This document shows positions 1 to 4,687 of a stretch of 7,508 nt of DNA, piece by piece. Location of the stretch: contig CAZEFW010000261.1 of assembly GCA_964511535.1 (NCBI GenBank), positions 1 through 7,508 on the forward strand, written 5' to 3'. The notes under the pieces were generated by a model, which was not told the DNA's origin, ran no database searches, and was given only the letters and a program-made list of their open reading frames with translations. How positions within the stretch are numbered: the stretch's first letter is position 1; every line of letters begins with the position of its first letter. The stretch is from CAZCFB01 sp964511535. GTDB lineage: Bacteria; Myxococcota_A; Polyangia; GCA-2747355; CAZCFB01. A program made the position numbers and the translations under genes.

Positions 1-21
1 AGGCTTGAGGCTTGAGGGGGA
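1..21. repeat. 7-bp-phased repeat at the left edge
   Basis: Two perfect tandem copies of AGGCTTG (1-7 and 8-14) are followed by a degenerate third unit AGGGGGA. The array runs off the left edge, so its full length is unknown. It lies upstream of the deaminase gene and shares the 7-bp period, though not the exact unit, with the other intergenic arrays of this window. Function unknown. Confidence 0.55.
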
Positions 22-81
22 ATGGTTGGGCGTCGATGTCGCTCGCCTTGCTCGATCCTGCCATTAGCGGCATAAGGTGCA

Positions 82-531
82 ATGATGACCGAAACCGACA
101 GGCGGATGCTGAACATCGCCCTGCAGGAGGCGAAGGAGGGCCAGGCCGAGGGGGGCTGCCCCATCGGGGCGGTGCTGGCCCGTGGCGGGCAGGTGGTGTC
201 GCGCGGGCGCAACCAGCGCGTCCAGCAGGGTGACCCCATCGCGCACGGTGAGATGGACGCGCTGCGCAAGGCCGGCAGGCAGAAGACCTACAAGGACACC
301 GTGCTGTACACCACGCTGAGCCCCTGCATGATGTGCAGCGGGGCCATCGTACAGTTCGGCATCCCCCGGCTGGTGATCGGCGAAAATGAGACCTTCGGCG
401 GCAACGAGGACTTCCTGCGCGAGCGCGGAGTGGAGGTCGTCATCGCTGACGATCCCGACTGCATCGCCCTCATGCGAGCGTTCATCCGCGAGCACCCCGA
501 GCTCTGGGCCGAGGACATCGCCAAGGATTGA
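82..531 (+). CDS. Yeast-type cytosine deaminase-like Zn-dependent deaminase
   Basis: Cytoplasmic member of the cytidine/deoxycytidylate deaminase superfamily, 149 residues, about full length. It most likely hydrolyses cytosine to uracil plus ammonia in pyrimidine salvage. The Zn site is complete: H55 and catalytic E57 in AHGEMDAL, and C82 and C85 in LSPCMMCSGAI. From memory, several features match Saccharomyces Fcy1 rather than tRNA adenosine deaminase TadA: HGE instead of HAE, the YKDTxLYTTLSPC block (70-82), GIPR then GEN (93-102), N44 at the substrate-contacting Asn, and a C-terminal W142-x-E144-D145-I like the Fcy1 lid. Typical bacterial cytosine deaminase CodA is an unrelated amidohydrolase. 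Two ATGs are adjacent (82 and 85). The AAGGTG at 74-79 lies 2 bases before the first and 5 before the second, so Met2 may be the real start. It converges on the ketosynthase operon. Guanine deaminase or another nucleobase deaminase remains possible. Confidence 0.85.
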   Translation: MMTETDRRMLNIALQEAKEGQAEGGCPIGAVLARGGQVVSRGRNQRVQQGDPIAHGEMDALRKAGRQKTYKDTVLYTTLSPCMMCSGAIVQFGIPRLVIGENETFGGNEDFLRERGVEVVIADDPDCIALMRAFIREHPELWAEDIAKD

Positions 532-542
532 CCGTGGGGCAG

Positions 543-557
543 CCGCGCTTCGCGCGG
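543..557 (+). terminator. GC hairpin 11 bases after the deaminase stop
   Basis: CCGCGC (543-548) pairs perfectly with GCGCGG (552-557) around a TTC loop. It sits where a terminator is expected, but the following sequence is A-rich and has no T-tract, so it is not a classical intrinsic terminator. It may only stabilise the 3' end. Confidence 0.35.
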
Positions 558-597
558 AACAAGAAATAAGGAACAAGAGATTCCAAATTCAAAATGT
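556..597 (+). repeat. 7-bp-phased GGAACAA array
   Basis: Units in exact 7-bp register begin GGAACAA (556), GAAATAA (563) and GGAACAA (570), then degrade through GAGATTC (577), CAAATTC (584) and AAAATGT (591). The purine-rich strand is the coding strand of the upstream deaminase gene, and the array begins 24 bases after its stop. Confidence 0.6.
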
Positions 598-600
598 CTC

Positions 601-619
601 CGGCGCTGAATCCGCGCCG
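601..619. terminator. Hairpin between convergent genes, possible terminator of the ketosynthase operon
   Basis: CGGCGC (601-606) pairs with GCGCCG (614-619) across a 7-base loop. Read on the minus strand it is followed by a loosely T-rich stretch (ATTTTGAATTT, near 586-596), so it could act as a weak terminator for the operon whose last stop is at 694. The U-tract is interrupted and the call is tentative. Confidence 0.3.
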
Positions 620-644
620 CCCCCGGCCTCCTGCATCATTTCCA

Positions 645-679
645 GTTCTTCGTTTTTTGTTCCTTGTTTTTTGTTTTTC
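645..679 (-). repeat. 7-bp-phased array after the ketosynthase-like gene
   Basis: Five consecutive plus-strand 7-mers of form GTTYYTY lie in perfect register: GTTCTTC (645), GTTTTTT (652), GTTCCTT (659), GTTTTTT (666) and GTTTTTC (673). On the minus strand this is an A/G-rich array just downstream of the stop codon at 694. The core TTTTTTGTTCCTTGTTTTTT is nearly identical to the array at 2913-2954. Confidence 0.65.
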
Positions 680-693
680 TCTTCTTCCGTTCC

Positions 694-1701
694 CTACCCC
701 AGCTCCACCACCCCGGCTTGCCAGCTCCCTCGACGATCCGCGGCCATGACGAGCACCCGCCCGTGTTTCTGCTGCAGATCAGTCCGCGTCAGCTTGGACA
801 GCGCGGGGTGAACGGGGAACGGCGGCGGCGCAGGCTCTCCGTTGAGCCAGCGGCAGGCCATGGCCACTGACAGCAGGCCGGAGACCGCGAACGTCTCCCC
901 GCAGGCGGGCTTGCCGAACAGCAGCGCCGGCGGCTGCGGAAGCGCGGCGAGCAGCTCCTCCAGCAGCGCCAGCTCCCCGGCGTCCTGCGGCCCTGCCGCC
1001 GCGCCGGAGATCACCAGGTCCACCGGCTCGGCGAAGCTGCGCGGGTCGTCCACCGGGCGGTAACGTAGGCCTGAGTCGATCCCCTCTCCCCCGAGGGCGA
1101 AGAAGGCGCTCCCCTCTGCCATGGGCAGCGCCGGGCCGGGGCCATGGTTACGCGGGTAGGGCAAGTGCGGCGGCGGCTCGCCCGAATACCAGCCGTGCGC
1201 TGCATACACTTCCTGCACCAGCTGCGAGTGCTCCTCGCAGGCGCCCGCCAGGCAGCGCGGAGCTTCGCCCGAGGCCACCAGGCGCGCGGCCATGTTCAGC
1301 AGCTCCAGGCCGCTGGCCTCGTGGCCCACGAGGGTGGTGCCGCCCAGGGTCAACCCGAGGTGGGTGGAGATGGCTGCCAGCGGGGCGCCGGCCACACCGC
1401 CGGCGAAGGCGTTGGGCGAGGCGGCTTGAGGGCCATGGTCCAGCAGGTAGTCATGAAACTCTTGCAAAAAAGAGGTGGAGCCGTGGGTCATGGCCACGAG
1501 CACCGCGCCCGGCTCCCCGTCGAACCCCGCCTCGCCCCAGGCGCGGTCCGCGGCGTACAGGGCCAGCCGGCTCTGGGTGCACAGGCGGCGGGCCTTGCGC
1601 GGCTTGAGGCCCCGGGGCAGGGGGATGTCGCCCGGGCCCGCGTCCGGCCCGGCCGGGATCCGATTGAGGGTGCCGAGGCCGCGGATGTACACCTCAGCCA
1701 T
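694..1701 (-). CDS. Ketosynthase-like protein lacking catalytic residues (chain-length-factor-like)
   Basis: A 335-residue thiolase-fold protein, shorter than a normal KAS (about 410), encoded directly after a true ketosynthase. By alignment with that partner all three catalytic residues are replaced: the nucleophile Cys is E128 (GHEASG), the first His is S232 (ISGAAAGPQD) and the second is E269 (KPACGETFAVSG). The Lys of the KP motif (K264) and other fold landmarks remain, such as LAGACEE (151-157) and the AEGSAFFAL segment near 195-203. It cannot condense by the normal mechanism. The natural inference is a heterodimer partner, as the chain length factor is for type II polyketide synthases, where Cys is usually Gln. 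The ATG at 1701 is chosen because AGGAGG (1713-1708) lies 6 bases upstream and the family N-terminus (VYIRGLG) begins there; it overlaps the upstream stop as ATGGCTGA. No frameshift or internal stop suggests decay. Confidence 0.8.
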   Translation of the reverse strand: MAEVYIRGLGTLNRIPAGPDAGPGDIPLPRGLKPRKARRLCTQSRLALYAADRAWGEAGFDGEPGAVLVAMTHGSTSFLQEFHDYLLDHGPQAASPNAFAGGVAGAPLAAISTHLGLTLGGTTLVGHEASGLELLNMAARLVASGEAPRCLAGACEEHSQLVQEVYAAHGWYSGEPPPHLPYPRNHGPGPALPMAEGSAFFALGGEGIDSGLRYRPVDDPRSFAEPVDLVISGAAAGPQDAGELALLEELLAALPQPPALLFGKPACGETFAVSGLLSVAMACRWLNGEPAPPPFPVHPALSKLTRTDLQQKHGRVLVMAADRRGSWQAGVVELG

Positions 1702-1713
1702 GGGGCGCCTCCT
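1694..1713 (-). promoter_or_regulatory. Overlapping stop/start with strong RBS (translational coupling)
   Basis: On the minus strand AGGAGG (1713-1708) is followed after 6 bases by ATGGCTGA, in which the start codon of the ketosynthase-like gene (1701-1699) overlaps the stop TGA (1696-1694) of the ketosynthase. This predicts coupled, near-stoichiometric synthesis of the two subunits. Confidence 0.8.
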
Positions 1714-2917
1714 GGCCGACCCGCGACAGGCAGAGCGCGAACGCCTCGCCGCCGAAGCCGAGGGCGGCGCTGGCCACATGGCGCGGCTGCGGGATCTCCC
1801 GCGCCGCCGGCGAGGCGCACAGCTCCTGCAGATCGGGGTCAGGCTGCTCCAGCCCGAGGGTGGCAGGCACCAGCCCCTCGCGCAGGGTCACCAGCGAAAA
1901 CACCGCGCCCAGGGCGCCCGACGCGCCGAAGGTGTGGCCGGTCATGGGCTTGGTGGAGCAGACGGGCAGGGCGGCCAGGCCGTCGCCAAAGACCGTCCGG
2001 CACGCCCGGTGCTCGGAGATGTCGTTGGCCCGGGTGGCGGTGCCGTGCAGGTGCAGGCAGCCCACCTGCCCGGGGTCGACGCCTGCCCGCTGCAGGCAGC
2101 GGCCCAGAGCAGCGGCCACGCCGGAGCCGTCGGGGTTCGCCCGGGTCTGGTGGAACGCCTCGAGGGCCTCGCCAAAGCCGGAGAGCCGGGCGAGCGGCGC
2201 CGCCCCGCGTGCGCGCGCCTCTGCCTCGGTCTCGAGCACCAGCAGCGCCGCGCCCTCGCCGGGGTTCAGGCCGTCACGCCGCGCGTCCAGAGGGCGGCAA
2301 GCGCGAGCCGAGACCAGCTGCAACGAGGCGAAGCCCGCCACCACGTAGGGCGAGAGCGCCTCGAACCCGCCCGCAATGACCCGGCGCGCCCTCCCGCTCT
2401 CCAGCCGCCGCATCGCCTGGCCCAGGGCCGCGCTGGCCGATCCGCAGGCCGAAGAGACAGTGCGCACGCTCCCGCGCAGGCCGGCCGCGTCGGCCACCCT
2501 CGAGGCCGGCGCGCAGGGCAGAAAATCCCGCACCAGCCCCACGTCACCCGCGCCCGCCTCACGAACCTGCCGATAGTACAGAGAGCCGCCCTGCATGTTG
2601 CCCAGGGTCGTGCCCACCAGCAGGTCCGCCTCCACCCCGTCCCCGCCGAGTCCCGCGTCCGCCAGCGCGTCGGCCACCCCCAGCTCCAGCAGCCGGTTCG
2701 CCCGGTCCGCCGCGGTCCCGTCCAGGTCCGGATCCATCACGTCACCTGGCACCTGCCCGCAAAGCACCGGATCCGGCGCCACTCCCCCAAACAGCTCGAC
2801 CCGCGAGAGCCCGCTCTCGCCCCTCCTCACCGCCTCAACATGCCGCCCGTACCCCCGCCCAAGCGCAGACACCACCCCTGCCCCTGTGATCCAAACCTCC
2901 TGCCGGCGCCCGCTCAT
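1694..2917 (-). CDS. FabF-type beta-ketoacyl-ACP synthase (ketosynthase)
   Basis: A full-length KAS I/II-family enzyme of 407 residues, performing decarboxylative Claisen condensation of an acyl chain with malonyl-ACP in the cytoplasm. The Cys-His-His triad is complete: C158 in SSACGSAS, H291 in LHGTATRAND, and H328 with K323 in STKPMTGHTFGASG. The N-terminus has the usual V.ITGAGVVSALG start (8-20) and the C-terminus the GFGG loop (387-390). It is the middle gene of the operon: its ATG lies 3 bases after the radical SAM stop and its stop overlaps the start of the ketosynthase-like gene. No good Shine-Dalgarno precedes the ATG (AATAAAGA only), so re-initiation or coupling from the upstream gene is likely. 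Pairing with an inactive homologue and a radical SAM gene argues for secondary or specialised lipid metabolism rather than housekeeping FabF; no ACP or reductase gene is adjacent. The product is unknown. Confidence 0.92.
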   Translation of the reverse strand: MSGRRQEVWITGAGVVSALGRGYGRHVEAVRRGESGLSRVELFGGVAPDPVLCGQVPGDVMDPDLDGTAADRANRLLELGVADALADAGLGGDGVEADLLVGTTLGNMQGGSLYYRQVREAGAGDVGLVRDFLPCAPASRVADAAGLRGSVRTVSSACGSASAALGQAMRRLESGRARRVIAGGFEALSPYVVAGFASLQLVSARACRPLDARRDGLNPGEGAALLVLETEAEARARGAAPLARLSGFGEALEAFHQTRANPDGSGVAAALGRCLQRAGVDPGQVGCLHLHGTATRANDISEHRACRTVFGDGLAALPVCSTKPMTGHTFGASGALGAVFSLVTLREGLVPATLGLEQPDPDLQELCASPAAREIPQPRHVASAALGFGGEAFALCLSRVGQEAPHG

Positions 2918-2954
2918 TCTTTATTCTGTATTTTTTGTTCCTTGTTTTTTGTTC
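2913..2954 (-). repeat. 7-bp-phased GAACAAA array spanning a stop/start junction
   Basis: Six minus-strand 7-mers lie in strict register: GAACAAA (2954-2948), AAACAAG, GAACAAA, AAATACA, GAATAAA (2926-2920) and GAATGAG (2919-2913). The array encodes the last residues of the radical SAM protein (NKKQGTKNTE), its TAA stop (2923-2921) and the ATG start of the ketosynthase (2917-2915). Its core is almost identical to the array at 645-679 at the far end of the same operon. Confidence 0.7.
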
Positions 2955-4177
2955 AGGCGGCGCCTGCGCCGCCGCGGCAGCGCCTTGCCCTGCTTCTCCA
3001 GGTATCGCCGGTACAGCTTGTACATCTTGAGCTGCTGCGGCTCGTCCGCGTAAAACGTCTCCCACGCGTAGTGGTACATGGCCTGCAACCGCTCGGGGGA
3101 GATCTGCTTCGGCTGGTACACCACGTGGGCCGCATCGTACAGGGCAGGATCCTCGCTCAGGATCCGGCCCTCGCGCTGCAACTGGGTGTGGATCCGGCTG
3201 CCGCGGAACGGGGTCAGCACCGTGAACTCCGCCAGGTCGAGATCCACCTCCAGCAGGAAGTCCACCAGGCGCTTGATGCTCTCCTCGTCATGGTCGTCCA
3301 GCCCGAGGATGATGGTCCCCTCCACGCCGATGCCGTGGTCCTTGTAGTGCTTGATGCGCTCGCGGATATGGTCGGATGTGTCGAAGACGGCCTGGTAGAC
3401 ATACCAGGCGCCCGCCTGGGCGGCCAGGTCGAGCACCTCGGGGTCATCCTCGATGGGGTGGCAACACCAGCTCTTCTTGAACGGGATCATGGTGCGGAAC
3501 AGCTCCTTCTCCCACTCGGTGTCCTGGGCCAGGGAGTTGTCCACGATGAACAGCCGGTCGTTGTCGATGAGGCTCAGCTCCTGCTCCACGCGCTCCATGG
3601 GGCGGGGACGGAACGAGCGCCCTCCCAGGTACGGGGTACAGCAGGGGAAGCAGTTGAAGCGGCAGCCGCGCGAAGTGTGGAACAGGTCCACCATGCGCAC
3701 GCCCTTGTGCTGGTAATTGTCGTAGTTGAGGATGTCCCGGCGCGCCGGGCCCACCGCGGCGATGTCCGGGAAGTCGTCCTTGTAGTCGTAGCGCGGGGCC
3801 AGCTCGCCCCGGCGGGCGTCCTCGAACACTTGGGCCAGCCGCCCCTCCACTTCGCCGTAGAACAGGCTGCCGTGCTGCACCATCTCGTCGGCGTGCAGCA
3901 TGGCGGAGATGCCGCCGAAGATCACCGGGATGCCGCGGGCGCGGAAGTGGTCGGCCAGGGCGAAGGCTCGCGGCAACATGGCCGTGAGCATCACGGAGAT
4001 GCCCACCAGATCCCACTCGCCGTCCAGCGGGACATCCTCCACGTTTTCATCGGCGAAGGTCACGTCCACCCAGTCCGGAATCTCCGCGGCCATCACCACG
4101 GGGCCGTGGGGCGGCAGGTGAAATTCGGTCTGGTGTTCCAGTTTCGTCCAGGATGGATATATCAGTAAAAATCTCAT
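2921..4177 (-). CDS. B12-binding-type radical SAM protein
   Basis: A 418-residue cytoplasmic iron-sulfur enzyme, first gene of the ketosynthase operon. The radical SAM cluster motif is C172-RFN-C176-FP-C179 (in TSRGCRFNCFPCC), followed by typical barrel elements (LFIVDNSLAQDTEWE, GTIILGLDDHDEES, LTPFRGSRI with QLQREGRIL). The N-terminal 130 residues look like a cobalamin-binding Rossmann domain (RFLLIYPSW, ADENVED, DLVGISVM, IPVIFGGISAML, FYGEVEG) but have no DxHxxG histidine, so any cobalamin would bind without that ligand. Relatives with this architecture catalyse methylations and other C-C bond chemistry on lipids, tetrapyrroles and antibiotics; the substrate here cannot be read from sequence but the neighbours suggest an acyl or polyketide chain. 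The C-terminus has six Arg (402-407) and then a tail encoded by a 7-bp repeat. The ATG at 4177 is preferred because MRFLLIYP is the expected N-terminus; an upstream TTG (4216) would add 13 residues. Neither has a clear RBS. Confidence 0.85.
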   Translation of the reverse strand: MRFLLIYPSWTKLEHQTEFHLPPHGPVVMAAEIPDWVDVTFADENVEDVPLDGEWDLVGISVMLTAMLPRAFALADHFRARGIPVIFGGISAMLHADEMVQHGSLFYGEVEGRLAQVFEDARRGELAPRYDYKDDFPDIAAVGPARRDILNYDNYQHKGVRMVDLFHTSRGCRFNCFPCCTPYLGGRSFRPRPMERVEQELSLIDNDRLFIVDNSLAQDTEWEKELFRTMIPFKKSWCCHPIEDDPEVLDLAAQAGAWYVYQAVFDTSDHIRERIKHYKDHGIGVEGTIILGLDDHDEESIKRLVDFLLEVDLDLAEFTVLTPFRGSRIHTQLQREGRILSEDPALYDAAHVVYQPKQISPERLQAMYHYAWETFYADEPQQLKMYKLYRRYLEKQGKALPRRRRRRLNKKQGTKNTE

Positions 4178-4302
4178 GTAATCAGGCAGTATGAGCCGGA
4201 GAGCACCCCGGAACAAGGCACAGTGAACTAGGAACTAGGAAAGAGAGTTGATTTTGGTCTAATATTGCGGTTCAAGAAGAGCGTTAGCTTACAGAGGAGT
4301 TA
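4178..4302. promoter_or_regulatory. Divergent promoter region between the radical SAM operon and the small lipoprotein
   Basis: This 125-bp gap separates divergently transcribed genes and must hold promoters for both. For the minus strand, TTGTTC and CATACT (4193-4188) are 17 bp apart, weak matches to -35/-10 that would leave almost no leader before the ATG at 4177. For the plus strand there is a -10-like TAATAT at 4260-4265 without a convincing -35. A 7-bp-phased array occupies 4210-4244. No operator could be identified. Confidence 0.3.
4210..4244 (+). repeat. 7-bp-phased GGAACTA array
   Basis: Five units in register: GGAACAA (4210), GGCACAG (4217), TGAACTA (4224), GGAACTA (4231) and GGAAAGA (4238). 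The best pair is the tandem GAACTAG GAACTAG at 4225-4238. It lies in the divergent promoter region and covers the alternative TTG start of the radical SAM gene. Confidence 0.55.
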
Positions 4303-4671
4303 ATGATGCGGAGCTCCAACGAATACAGATTGCTGGTCACCTTCATCACCATCGCCGGCCTGATCATGGCTTTCGGCCTCGCCGGCTGCGACGAGGATGA
4401 GAACCCCACCGTGAAGAAAGAGGCCGGCATCGGCCTGGACAGCGGCCCTGCTCAGGACGTCAGCCCGCAGGTAGATCAGAAGCCGCCCAAGCCGGACAAG
4501 GGCAACGTCTGGCCCGACATCTGGCCGGCAGACAAGGGCAAGAAGACCGACAAGGGCTACAAGGGCTCCCCCTTCGGCTGCGCCGACGATCGCGACTGCT
4601 TCGGCCAGAAGTGCTGCCCGACCCCCTGGGGCGTCAAGCTGTGCGCGCCCTCCTGCAACCTGAAGCTGTAA
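4303..4671 (+). CDS. Small Cys-rich lipoprotein (WAP-like tail)
   Basis: A 122-residue predicted lipoprotein with no recognised function. It has a signal peptide (hydrophobic 10-28) ending in the lipobox LAGC with C29 as the lipidated residue and Asp at +2. A Lys/Pro/Asp-rich, probably disordered linker follows (about 35-90), then a compact six-Cys tail, C93-x5-C99-x4-CC(104-105)-x8-C114-x3-C118, in GCADDRDCFGQKCC. The C..D.DC.G.KCC pattern resembles half of a WAP four-disulfide core; two Cys of a full WAP domain are missing, so this is similarity only. The RBS GAGGAG (4294-4299) is 3 bases from the first ATG (4303) and 6 from the second (4306), so the second Met may be used. It converges on another Cys-rich lipoprotein with a 16-bp gap. 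Envelope location is confident; function is unknown. Confidence 0.8.
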   Translation: MMRSSNEYRLLVTFITIAGLIMAFGLAGCDEDENPTVKKEAGIGLDSGPAQDVSPQVDQKPPKPDKGNVWPDIWPADKGKKTDKGYKGSPFGCADDRDCFGQKCCPTPWGVKLCAPSCNLKL

Positions 4672-4687
4672 CTCCCCCGTCTCTCCC

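Larger units (their letters stand above)
532..693. other. Convergent intergenic region with hairpins and two opposed 7-bp arrays
   Basis: This 162-bp gap lies between two convergent stop codons and contains no plausible gene. It holds a GC hairpin at 543-557, a second hairpin at 601-619, and two 7-bp-phased arrays, purine-rich at 556-597 and pyrimidine-rich at 645-679. Segments 558-578 and 655-675 are complementary over 21 positions. The likely role is transcription termination from both sides, but this is inferred from position only. Confidence 0.5.

Noticed and set aside
48..76. TTGCTC and CATAAG as a promoter for the deaminase
   Set aside because: The 17-bp spacing fits, but only three -35 bases match and the -10 would overlap the apparent ribosome binding site.
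64..576. A 170-codon minus-strand frame over the deaminase
   Set aside because: The plus strand carries complete Zn-site motifs; this frame is antisense with no recognisable domain.
694..1701. The ketosynthase-like gene as a pseudogene
   Set aside because: Loss of catalytic residues might suggest decay, but the frame is intact, the RBS is strong and the gene is translationally coupled to the active KS, which fits a functional partner better.
1475..4168. An 897-codon open frame on the plus strand antisense to the operon
   Set aside because: It is the reverse of three genes with clear family motifs and catalytic residues. Its translation is low-complexity Arg/Ala/Gly/Pro/Val and matches no family; high GC removes stop codons from the antisense frame.
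2921..4216. TTG at 4216 as the start of the radical SAM gene
   Set aside because: The extra 13 residues have no RBS, begin inside a repeat array and precede the typical MRFLLIYP N-terminus; ATG 4177 is preferred.
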